Positions 46,851 through 57,086 of a stretch of DNA of 64,000 nucleotides are shown here, in pieces. A model generated the notes under the pieces. That model had not been told where the DNA came from. It worked only from the letters and a program-made list of their open reading frames with translations, and made no database searches. Every line of letters begins with the position of its first letter. Positions within the stretch are counted from its first letter, which is position 1. Made by a program: the position numbers and the translations under genes. The stretch comes from Takakia lepidozioides (Eukaryota > Streptophyta > Takakiopsida > Takakiales > Takakiaceae): positions 39,244,001 through 39,308,000 of the forward strand of contig CM060733.1 of the NCBI GenBank assembly GCA_030704615.1. The letters run 5' to 3'.

Positions 46851-46959
46851 CGAAGTCTGGAGTGGCTTACCAACAATTTTGTGTGGGCGTGAGCTTGCTA
46901 TAGCTTTGGGAAGGGAGGAAGGGGTGAGTCTAGGTCCAGCTAAGGATTGATTGCTTGCA

Positions 46960-47802
46960 ATGAAAACTGTGCAATGGATTCGTATGGTGCCTTTCCTCTT
47001 GTTCCTGATTTTCTTAGTAGGGAGTGTGCAAGCTCGTCCATCCGATTTGGAGAGTGAAAGTGAAGGTGTTGGGAACAAGCATGATTCAGAGGAGGGTGGC
47101 AGCGGTCCAAGATTTCTTGGTGGGCCTCCTCCTCCTCTAGAAGCTGTGGCATGGGCAAGAGGGTATGGTAATCTGAAGCACTTCGACGCTAAACATCCAT
47201 TCTGGCTTGCTCCTCCGTTTGGAAGTTTTGGACATTTCGGAGGTTATCCCGGTTTGTTTCCAAGCGGCGGCGGTCCAGGATTTCCCAGTGGTGGCCTTCC
47301 AACATATTCCAGTGGTGGCTTTCCAGGATATTCCAGTGGTGGCGTCCCAACATATCCCAGTGGTGGCTTTCCAGGATATCCCAGTGGTGGCCTTCCAACA
47401 TATTCCAGTGGTGGCTTTCCAGGATATTCCAGTGGTGGCGTCCCAACATATCCCAGTGGTGGCTTTCCAGGATATCCCAGTGGTGGCGTTTCAGGATATC
47501 CTGGTGTGCCTCCTCTAGAGGCTATGGCATGGGCAAGTGGGTATGGTAATCTGAAGTACTTCGACGCTAAACATCCATTCTGGCTTGCTTCACCATTTGG
47601 AAGTTTTGGACATTTCGGAGGTTATCCTGGTTTGTTTCCCGGCGGCAGCGGTCCAGGATTTCCCAGTGGTGGCTTTCCAGGATATTCCAGTGGTGGCGTT
47701 ACAGGATATCCCAGTGGTGGCGTTCCAATATTTCCCAATGGTGGCTTTCCAGGATATTCTAGTGGTGGCGTTCCAACATATCCCAGTGGTGGCTTTCCAT
47801 AA
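46960..47802 (+). CDS. Secreted Gly/Pro/Ser-rich repeat protein
   Basis: A single open frame of 280 codons. The ATG at 46960 is chosen because it gives a good signal peptide: MKTVQWIRMVPFLLFLIFLV then GSVQARP, cleavage near residue 26. An acidic linker follows (DLESESEGVG). Two modules come next, each starting PPLEA(V/M)AWA.GYGNLK and FDAKHPFWLA, then FGSFGHFGGYPGLFP, then a tract of GGFPGYSSGGVPTYPS-type repeats. Inside the first tract a 96-bp (32-residue) unit is duplicated at 47293 and 47389. The composition suggests a cell-wall or extracellular structural protein. The family is not recognised. A polyadenylation signal AATAAA is at 48108. Confidence 0.75.
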   Translation: MKTVQWIRMVPFLLFLIFLVGSVQARPSDLESESEGVGNKHDSEEGGSGPRFLGGPPPPLEAVAWARGYGNLKHFDAKHPFWLAPPFGSFGHFGGYPGLFPSGGGPGFPSGGLPTYSSGGFPGYSSGGVPTYPSGGFPGYPSGGLPTYSSGGFPGYSSGGVPTYPSGGFPGYPSGGVSGYPGVPPLEAMAWASGYGNLKYFDAKHPFWLASPFGSFGHFGGYPGLFPGGSGPGFPSGGFPGYSSGGVTGYPSGGVPIFPNGGFPGYSSGGVPTYPSGGFP

Positions 47803-47990
47803 TATCCCAGTGGTGCCGTTCGAGGACATCCCAGTGTGCCTCCTCCATGAGCTGTGACATGTGCAAGTACTGGTTATGAACATGATCAGGTTCATTACGT
47901 TACTAAATATCCATAGTACCATTTTTCTCAATAAGTAGAAACTATGGCATTGGCAAGTGGTCATGGTTATCCATGATTTGCAGTAGAAGG
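47803..47990 (+). pseudogene. Degenerate third module beyond the stop
   Basis: After the TAA at 47800-47802 the same frame continues YPSGAVRGHPSVPPP, stop, AVTCASTGYEHDQVHYVTKY. This parallels the module start VPPLEAMAWASGYGNLKYFD. The stop therefore appears to truncate a once longer protein, and the remainder has decayed. Confidence 0.55.
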
Positions 47991-48119
47991 ACTAGGATGG
48001 ATTGCATATCAGACCCTTCAAGGCTGCAAGACTGCCTAGTCACAGAAGTGTAGCTAGCTGAAACATTAGAAGTTTTTTTTCATCTTGTATGTCAGCCTTT
48101 TCATTTGAATAAATCAAGA

Positions 48120-50200
48120 ATTGTCATTTCTTTCCCCACAATCACTGTTGTATGATTGTTGACAATGGTCACTGGCATGGTCTTGATCACTAGTGGCCCA
48201 GAGTGACATATGTTGGGCTTTCTACTACAAGCAGGAAAATCTCGGGGCATCCTCTGAATCAAACCAATGCTGAAGGGTTAGAGATGAGGTCAGTTATGGA
48301 ATGCCGAAAGGACATACTTTCTAGCAGTCCATGACCACTGGACAGATACCATGTTCACTGGAAAGATGCAATAATCAGTGTGTGATAGCTGCATCCAAAG
48401 AAACTTGGATTAATTGAACCACCTAATATTACTTCAGCTCATGATTTTCCTGAGAATTTGGAAACAAAGCTAAAACAACCACCACTATATTCAATCAGTC
48501 TATCTCTTAACCACTTCCTCTCTCAACCAGAGCGCGCCAAAAAGCTAACCACTCACCGATTCCTTGTCACAATCCGAAGCTGCAAACGACCCTAGCCAGA
48601 AGGAAGGTATCGAGGTGCATGGCGTCAAGGCTCCACAGTGCGCATTCGCGTGACCCACCAAACTAAACCCTCAATAATTCTCCCAAAAATCCCAAATCTG
48701 ACCTCCAACTCCTGAACCACCGCAAACTAACGTTCAGAAACCCTAAACCCCAAAAACACCATGTTTTCCCCTCCCTCGAGAGAACCCTGCCCCCGCGATG
48801 AACCGGGCATTCTACAGAAAAATTTGGAACGTATGGAATTCTCATATAAATTTACTCGATATTTGTATAAATACTTGGTATAAAGTACGGTACGGTCACG
48901 CAAGACCGCGATCCTCCCACGGGTAACCAGTGGTAGCCGCCATCTTTCCAATGGACATGGGCGGCTTTCCAGTGGTCGTGGGTGCATAACTTAACTGAAA
49001 GAGAAAGCATGGCCCTTTTGGCATTCCATACCAGAGCCTGCACCACCGATTGCCAGTCGTCGCCAACGCCCATGTGCGTGCTTTTGGTGGCTGTGGCCAT
49101 GATGTGTCGAAGGAATGGCCCACTGGGTACTAGGCAAACTGTTACAGATTGCCATTTAGCAATGTCAGGGGATGGGAATATCAGAAATCTCACACCTGGG
49201 ATCTGCACGGGAGATCTTACTTGAGAGATCAAGCAGGCTGTTGGTAGTTGACCAGATATCTCCCGAGTTACTAGAACATTTAAGCCAGCTAATATCATAG
49301 AACCTCTAAACTAAATTCGTTTCTTTCAAGACACTTGCTTCACCTTGCATCATAATATGTTCACAACAGGAAATGGAACTCTACGTACGTCACATTTGAT
49401 TCTGCTGGTCAAACGGAAATCCCTTAAATTTAGTTTCACTGGCTCGCACTTGTTCTACCTCCTCTGCCATAGGCTCCTCCTTGGTAGGAGCCAAGTGATT
49501 CTGGAGGAAGTAGACAGCTTCGATTCTAATCTGCACACCGAAAAAAAATCCTTCATCAAACCAGTAACGGGTCTCTCATGGTGGGAAAGAGAGCACATAG
49601 GCCATGAAATCGTATCAAAGTCGAGGGAAAGGGCTCACATGCAGTATCGCCAGCTAGCACTGAAATTGGAATTCATCAACATCACTCAGGGAGAGCTTCG
49701 ACCTAGAAACTCACACCTAGTCCTTGTACTTTCGATAGATTCGAAATAATGGAGACATCACAGAACTTGTACAATTGTTACTCGAACAGATTCTCCTGTT
49801 ACCAGGAACACCGATTTCGTACTAACAAGATGCTTCCATGGATGCAAGAAGCGAACCTACAGTAATCTGAAATACCACGGTTGCACTAGAACAAGGGGAG
49901 AACAAGAAGCCGACAAATACTAGATCTCACATGCCGCTCTGCAATTTATCGGCTGCCTGCTCGAGGATATCAAGCTCGAGGATATCATGTGCACTTCGAT
50001 CAAAGAACCCCAAAAGATACAAGTAGATTTCATGAGCAACTCAACACTATATTGCAATTGCCAAATGTTCTAAGCTTTCTGCATGTTTTCATGTCATCCA
50101 AGTCTAAATAACTGCGATCATGGTGCTCTATGAGTTGCTAGGGAGTTACTGCAGCAATCGGGAGTAGAAGCTTCCATATTAGCTTGCATGCAGAGCGACC
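48120..50200. other. Spacer, no gene recognised
   Basis: Open stretches on both strands show no family signature. The 48530-48800 part is C-rich and leader-like (ACCCTAAACCCC near 48741) but leads to no clear coding frame. Confidence 0.3.
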
Positions 50201-50204
50201 TAAT

Positions 50205-50572
50205 AGAGTTATCCGTAAAGGGTCCCAAACTCGGCATGAGAACCCTGAGTTTGGCCAAAACTCGGTATGAAACTCCAAACTCAGGATCAAGCGGTTCGAC
50301 TAGAAAAAAACACGGGACCAAACTGCCAGGACTAGGAAAATGGGGGTGGCAGGAGTTTGGTGCCGAGTTTTGATGGTCGTCGAGGCGGTCAGAGCTCACG
50401 AGCTCGCGCCATAGCAGCGGTTGCCCTCATCCCCAGTTTATGATTTGGTGCCCTCTTTTCTGACTTCGTGCTCAGTTTTCTGCACTTTACGGATTAACTC
50501 AAACTCAGGATGAAACCCGTAACTCGGGTCCAAACAGGGTACCAAACTCAGGCTCACTTTACGGATAACTCT
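50205..50572. mobile_element. MITE, 368 bp, with AAT target duplication
   Basis: The left end AGAGTTATCCGTAAAG at 50205 is reverse-complemented at the right end (CTTTACGGATAACTCT, ending 50572). AAT lies directly outside each end (50202-50204, 50573-50575), a three-base target duplication as in PIF/Harbinger elements, though the preferred TWA is not seen. The interior has many CCAAACTCGG/CTGAGTTTGG-type short inverted repeats and no coding capacity. Confidence 0.8.
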
Positions 50573-50575
50573 AAT

Positions 50576-51640
50576 GCCTCGTCGTACCTGCAGCTCCAAT
50601 GCTTCCTACCTTCTTAGACCTGGCATGCAAATTCCGTATCGACGTCAAATCCTAGCGCTGAACTACTGATTGGTATAATAGCTTCCTGCTTCTACTCTGC
50701 ACCAGATTTGCTGCTTTGCACTTCCGACTGTCCGGAAAATCCGAAAATAACTTCTTGAACTGTACTTCGTCGAGATTGACCCTTTTCCTCCATGCTTCTG
50801 TTTGCTGTTCAATGGAGAGAGAGAGCGCGAATCTACTCTAAGACTATGTTTGCTCCAGATTTGGCGAGAGAGCAGCGGGCTGAATCTGATCTGCTCCAGG
50901 AACTGGGGGGCATCTACAGTTGGACCAAAGAAACAACAAGGTAGAGCCATGGGATATCTTTGGCAGGGGGTAGGGGGCAGTGGGGAGGAAGGTAAGACGA
51001 CTTCTTGGAAGATGAACGTCATCAAATTGTAGAGATACAGAGAGAAGATAGCATAAACCATGTTTATACATGCGGATTGTCAGGTTCAGTGCCTTGGAGC
51101 AGAGTGATGGTTGGCTGAGAACCCCCCTTGACAGGTTCTAGAATATTTGTACGGGAAAGAGCGGGCCGGACGCCCAGGGAGTTAGCAATTGAAATACGTG
51201 CCAACGGACAGGAGACATGAGTGGTACTTCGTGGGGATATGGACCATGTCATAGGGCAAGGACAATGTGCCCATGAGAGAGAAAATCAGGCTGCCTGGGA
51301 ACTTGTCTATGTGCACTCCATTCAAAAAGCTGGTAGCTGTTGCAGCTCTGGGCAATGTTGAGGAGGTCCCAAATTTTCTACATTCAGATCCAGGGTGCAC
51401 TCCAGATTCCACGAAAAGTCACTGCGCACAGCTGCATTGGGGAATGCCCTATCAGGTATCCGTCAATTTACCCCAAGGAATCGAATGTGGGAACTGGTGA
51501 AAGTGATCTGTATTATGACGATAATATCTACTGGGCTGATTTGTCATGACATGATTCTCACTCAAGGAAGATGATCGAGATCTTACCTTATGCCTTTTGT
51601 AACGAAAAATTAGTGGTGGATTGTTAGTGATTACAATGGT
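50576..51640. other. Spacer between MITE and ABCC pseudogene
   Basis: No supported gene. Open stretches at 50663-51061 and 51182-51412 on the minus strand carry no motif that I recognise. Confidence 0.3.
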
Positions 51641-51649
51641 CTCTTGGAC

Positions 51650-52520
51650 GTGCTTCTATAAGTCCCAAGTATTGTAGCCACAGAGATGTTCTTATTGTCG
51701 GTAGTAGAACCTCAAATGAGTTTTCGTGATTGTAACTGATCAAGCTTCTCTTCCAATGGCTGAACAATGCCAGCAAGTTGGCATTTCCGCAAAGCCTGCA
51801 AACAATTACCAGTACGATTCGTACTACATTCCTGCCCTGGCAACTTGACGAATCCCAACCAGGCTTCAAGGGAGGATGGTCTTTTAAATTTTCTTCAGTT
51901 GTGTGATTGTCCGTAAGTTCTTTGCGCTTCAAATTGACACATTTAAAGAAGGGAGGCGTACCTCCCAAATCTCTTCATCAGTATATTGGTCTGTTGGGTC
52001 CAGGTTGCTTCTGATTGTTCCCTCCATCTAAGTGGGATTGTTCCCTCCATGCTTAATTTAGTTTGTAAGTCACTGAGCCCCAGTGTGCTGATGTCCACAC
52101 CATCAATCAATATACAGCCCCCAACAGCCTCCACCATCCTGAGCAGGGCCAGGACCAGGGTTGACTTGCCACTACCTGTCCTGCCTACTACCCCAACTTT
52201 GCTCCCTCCCATGATTGTAACCGACACACCCTTTAGCACCAGCGGGGTCTTTGGACGATAGCGCAGCTGAATCACAAATTTAGGAAACAAAAAAACAAAA
52301 ATGTTAGTAGAGAGCCCATATGTTTCTGGCAGTGAAGGAGAAGTGGTCAACAAAAAAAGAGCTGACCTGGAAATCCATGAGGTGGCCAAGCCTTAGGTGT
52401 CTGAGTCCTTTTCCAGTTGGCACACCGATGAGACCAAAGCAAGCAGTGCTGTGTTGAGAAGTAACCCATACGACAGGGATAGCCCAACCAGATCTGCACG
52501 CCAACAAAGTTAGAAGACAA
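51650..52520 (-). pseudogene. ABCC (MRP-type) transporter pseudogene, second nucleotide-binding domain
   Basis: On the minus strand, the end of a transmembrane domain (GLSLSYGLLLNTALLALVSS) is followed by [20 protein letters not shown], then [20 protein letters not shown] (Walker A), then [20 protein letters not shown] and TKLS. The next residues should be [19 protein letters not shown]. Instead the Q-loop codons are missing and a ~24-bp direct duplication (GGAGGGAACAATC repeated) shifts the frame. In another frame [20 protein letters not shown] then appears. A following exon near 51797-51700 reads ALRKCQLAGIVQPLEEKLDQ and then a stop; the signature motif and Walker B are not found. The gene is dead. 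Confidence 0.8.
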
Positions 52521-52529
52521 CACTCAGGT

Positions 52530-54390
52530 TTTAATGCATCCTCGAGCAGCCATTGTTAACCTGCTCCACATGATCTACAGAGGCATAAACCTGGAATTTG
52601 TTACATTGCCAGTAGGTTGTTAACATCTGAAGCTTTTAGAGGTGTGCTTTGGTCATCCCAGCTTGGCCTGGCAGACATGCACTAGGCATCTAAGCAATGA
52701 TGGGGGCCAGGAGGAGGAAACTCGGACATTTGATTTCACTCACTGAGCTGTAGCCGTATACTCTACCCATACAAAACGTGCGTCAGTAGACATGGCTAGG
52801 CCTACAGTCATCTCTCTTGTTGTTCTCTTCAATATGCCTCTCCCCATACTGCTTCATGCTGCTTCTGTCCTAAATAGTCACCTCTTCAGGTGCAAGAAAG
52901 ACGCCTGTCCATATGTTGTAGACTAGGTTTCACTGTAGAGTGGAGTTGTATTTTGAGTTGCTCAGGCCTGTTGTTATGCTGCAGATGATGCAAGGACGGA
53001 GGTTGTGTACGTAGAGTACTTGTTTGATGATCATGCTCCATATATTTGAAGCCACTGGTAATGCAGATCCTCCTAACTGCCTTTTTGGTGTGTGACACTG
53101 CAGAGAGGTTGGTTAGGCAATAGTCTTATATCTTGATGTGGATCTCAGGCCCATTTGCACCCAGGGGAAGGGCTACACTAGATTGACTCGTTCACTTGAG
53201 TTTTGTGGTGAAATGGATTTTCCACTTGGAAAAGGATACAGTGCATTTTAAAACGTGCAATTTGGTCTAGTTGGGACAATGAGAGTAGGATGGTAGCTGG
53301 CCCCTTTTGGCTTGGGGGCATCCCATAGGGCGAATCTCCCCCTCGGTAGTCTTCTCATTCAGTACCTTAGATGTGATGGGCTGGCTGATGGGTTGGGTGC
53401 AAAGTCCAACACGAATGTTATTGCTGTGTTCCGTGCAGTACTTGGTGGAGAGAGTCCCAACCTTGCATTTCGAAGGTCTGGCTTGAATGGGCACACTCTT
53501 GCAGTGGAAGGCTCCTGGAGAAATGAGTCCAGATTCGAGCAGCTTTCTCTATCAAACAGCGCAGCATTGTGGAAGGCACCATTTCCAGCATCTGGCCTCT
53601 CAACCACTCTAGTTCATTCAACCCTCTCTCCTTCCACATGTCTCTCCTAACCAGGATGTTCCAGCCAGTGACCAAAAACAGCTTCAGTACAAGTACGACA
53701 ACATCAGGGAGGCAGGTGCAGTGATGGAAAGGTATGAACCTAACCTCGTTCAGTCCAGAATAGTCTCCTCTTGAGGGTATAGCCAATAAACCACTACTGT
53801 AGGTCTGAAATCATGCAGAATCTGGCCCATATGATGCTTTCTATTGCTACAGAAACCAGCTGATATAATATCTTTTCTTCATTTCCATTTGTTGCCTTAG
53901 AACACTTACTATCAATCCTGGCATCAACCTCTAAACTTTCCATCCTGCCTAGGGGTGTAGTAGTCCATAACCAATGGTTCCCTTTGTCAATCCTTTACAG
54001 TGGACATCATTGTGCAGAATAACAAAAGAACATTCAGCAGGCTTTTCAGAATTACCAATGTGTTATGGATTGCACTCTGCCAGCTTTTTTTGGCTGGAGA
54101 CCATAATAGGCCTGTAGAAAAATTCTACTTGCCCATTATGCCAAAGAGCGGCAACCAAGGCTACGTCTCCATCATCTTCAAATTCAAATCAGCAAAGCAA
54201 AATCCATCACATCATGGACGACATGCATGCCTAGGTTCATGGACAGTCTTCTGTGTTGATATGTTGGTTCTGATGTCAAAATACTTCTTTCCACATCCTC
54301 TAATGTACGCCTCATATCTCTAGATAACTGTAACTGAAGACTGCGAAGAGATATATGCCATAATGCTTGTGGCTTGGTTGGCACTCCCAC
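52530..54390. other. Spacer, possible decayed gene DNA
   Basis: Nothing could be assigned. Minus-strand open stretches at 53359-53786 and 54184-54420 have no recognised domain. They could be heavily decayed upstream exons of the ABCC pseudogene, but no ABCC motif was seen. Confidence 0.3.
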
Positions 54391-54879
54391 CAACAGTTTC
54401 AATAGAGGGATCAATACCATCCGATAAAAAATTTACGAAAACGAAATCGAAGAAGACCACACATACAACTTGGATAGATTTTGACAGAGAGGAGAACTCT
54501 CGAATCAACAGGTGCATTTCAGTACCAAAGAGGCAAATTCTAAAACAGTTGCATGCGCCAAGGATCGATTACCTGCCCTAATTCCCACTAGATACAAAGG
54601 AGGTCCATTTCCTTTGGTTTTCAGAAGATCACGGCATCCATAACTGGCTCATGTGATTGGACAATTATCGCGATCCGATGACCACTTCTAAAACCAACTG
54701 ATACTGGATACACGTCCGAATGCAAATGTACATGCGTTCTCCAATTCATACAATGCAACAAGAGATTGATACAAGGAGATACTGTTGCGCCTGATACAGC
54801 ATTCAACAGTACAAAACTGTAGAGAAACCCAGATGCTCGTTGAACTACAAAGCATACCGGGTGCCAATACAGTAGCCAT

Positions 54880-56043
54880 CTAAAAGGTAGGCTCATAACC
54901 ATTGGTTGCAATGGCCAGGATGGCGAAACCAATGGCATGACCCAGAGCTCCCCAAGCAAGCACATCGACGAGGGTGAAACCAGCAGGGTCATTCGTCTTC
55001 AAAAAGCCAACGACCTCCTGTGCCCGGCTATCACCGGCCTCGAAGTGAGTAACGCCATTTTGTACAGGGAGTCCTTGCTTTGCAACCTGCAGTGATCACA
55101 AACAGACGTAGGCAGAATTGAGTTGCACAGTCAAGCCAATTCCAGAGACGTAAAAGTTTTGCTAAACGTTCACGAGGGAATGGAAGCTTCCCAATCGAAG
55201 TATTTTATACTCTGTTACTTGTCCGCTTCAGACCGCTATCGGTTATAGACACCACCAAAGAAAGGTTGCACCAGGAGATAAGATGACGTCCCGTGTAAGA
55301 GAGACGGAAGAATCAGAAGGAAAGGATTGAAATGTAACCGACAGCATGATATTAGTCAAGCCTGCAAAATGAACGACTGCTAGCAAGTCATAATCAGCCG
55401 ACAAATGAGAGTCCAAACAGGACATAGACAAAGCCCCAATGGGCGACTTCACCAATTTTCAAATTAAGGCCCTCGCCTCTACTGCTGGCAAGCCCTCGAA
55501 TCCGGAAACGATAATCTACCTATCTAAAAAATCTTGTTCTTCAGGCCAAGCTTTCGGCTCCATACAATTGAGTACACAGTACTAAGAAAACCAAACAGTT
55601 GATCTTTCGTTTGAAACAGAACCGAATCTCCCCCCATTAAAAGAAACGCCTAGTGAGAACGTAATTTTCACTAACAGACCAATATTCAGGTCCTCTTCCT
55701 CCCAAGATCACCGTCGTAAGATGCAACGAAGAAAAATAAACGGAATGCGATCACTCACATTGTCTCTCTGGAAGGGGAGGAACACAAATCGTCCCAGAAA
55801 CAGAAGAGCTCCGGTGCTCAAGGAGATCACAACCGCTGCATTGCATGTGGTCTTCGCCGAGGACTTGGCGATTCTAGTTTGGCTCGAAAACGACCGGTTG
55901 CTCATTGCCAGGGAATCCACTCGGTTGCCAGATCGCAGGCCGGAGAAGCTGGCCTGGACGGAGGCCACTCTTGCAACCTTCTTGCTTCCGGACAGAGTGG
56001 GAATGCCAGTGGCCACCCAGGAAGATGCAGCACAGGCAGCCAT
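54880..56043 (-). CDS. psaG: Photosystem I reaction centre subunit V (PsaG)
   Basis: A nuclear-encoded thylakoid membrane protein of photosystem I that contacts the light-harvesting antenna. Exons 55759-56043 and 54880-55086 (donor GTGAGT, acceptor CTGCAG, phase 0) encode 163 residues. The ATG at 56043 opens a plastid transit peptide ([20 protein letters not shown], Ser/Ala/Arg-rich to about residue 68). The mature part has two membrane helices: [20 protein letters not shown] near 70-90 and [20 protein letters not shown] near 133-155. Between them is the stromal loop [20 protein letters not shown]. It ends ATNGYEPTF. Length and sequence fit the family. A partial copy lies at 10048-10907. Confidence 0.96.
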
Positions 56044-56146
56044 TATTGAAGCAAACCGTATCAAAATCTGCACAAACTGTAGGCGAAGCTTCGGAGACGG
56101 GCGCTGTGTGCAAAGATCTGTGCGAGACCTGCGAGCTAGAGCGAAA

Positions 56147-56149
<3 letters not shown>

Positions 56150-56198
<49 letters not shown>
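56150..56198 (-). repeat. (CT)n leader microsatellite of psaG
   Basis: About 24 AG units on the plus strand, hence a CT-rich tract in the psaG sense strand about 110 bases before the ATG. CT-rich leaders are known for photosynthesis genes in plants. A role here is inference. Confidence 0.8.
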
Positions 56199-56202
<4 letters not shown>

Positions 56203-56420
56203 GGGGCGGAGCAGAGCGATGGCGATGGTGGAGGGGCCGGACCAATGGCAGGCGCTCACAATCGCGCGCGGCCACGGGATTGGCGCCTTATCCCCTCCAC
56301 CCAATCGCACGCCGCCACTTTTATTTAATGCCTGATATGGCCCTTTGGGAGGCGGCCACGTCACCCCAGTGTACTGCATTGTGCTTCTTGTCGGATAATC
56401 CTCCATCCTACGTGGATTAT
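56199..56420 (-). promoter_or_regulatory. psaG promoter candidates
   Basis: In psaG sense, a TTAAATAA TATA-like box lies at 56321-56328 and an ACGT-core element TGACGTGG at 56356-56363. GATAAGG (I-box-like) lies near 56284-56291, and GATTGG (reverse CCAAT) near 56300-56305. Such elements are typical of light-responsive promoters. Their use is not shown here. Confidence 0.5.
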
Positions 56421-56454
56421 TCTAAAAACTAAAACAATTTAAATTGTTTTTGAA

Positions 56455-56530
56455 ATTAAGAAAGCAAATTAATAAAATTTTCAGGGCCTCTGTCCCCTGT
56501 TTAAGGAAAAAACAAAAAAACAAAAAACAA
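56455..56530 (-). repeat. LINE 3'-end-like motif (copy 3) with A-rich tail
   Basis: AATTAATAAAATTTTCAGGG followed by CCTCTGTCCCC is the reverse complement of the motif at 26697 and 46623. A-rich simple sequence (AAAAAACAAAAAAACAAAAA) follows at 56510-56540. Confidence 0.5.
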
Positions 56531-57086
56531 AAAAAACAAAATGGCCAACGCCTTAGAAAGAAAAAAGAAAAAAAAGAAGAAGCAAATCAGGTGCAACTTC
56601 CTTATAAGGGTTTAAAATTTTTCCCCTGCAATAATTCAAATAAAGCTTTAATGTACTTCCTCCCCTTTCCTCACAAAAAAATGAAAAGAAAAAGCAAATG
56701 AGGTGCTGAGGATGTTGCACCAGCATCTGCTGCAGAGAGTTCTTTCAAAGAAGTCGGTTGTGAAGCTAAAACCATTTGGAGTTTGTGGCTCAGGGCCAGG
56801 TTCTGTAGGGTTTGCAAGTGGAAAATTCAGGGAGACCTCAACACAACACTCAAAGTTCCAAGAACTCAGACAAGTAATTGAAATGGGGATACCCCACGGA
56901 GTACTGGAGTATGACATGTACAAGTTTTTCCCTCGACCATAGGGGGAGTCTTGCTGTGACAGATTGGGCGTCTGTGCTTCAGTTGCCTTGTAAAAGGGCA
57001 TTGTAAAAAGGAAATGCAGTGCGCAGGCACTTTAATGACCCAAAAGGGTCCTTCAAAGCCAGGGAATCTCTTTGTTAATCCAAGTC

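Noticed and set aside
53359-53786. Possible upstream ABCC exons
   Set aside because: A weak AFHNAA-like word was seen, but no ABCC block could be followed, so it is not claimed.
55721-56335. 204-codon plus-strand frame over psaG
   Set aside because: It is the antisense of psaG exon 1 and of the CT repeat (giving an Arg/Glu repeat). The minus strand has the known protein.
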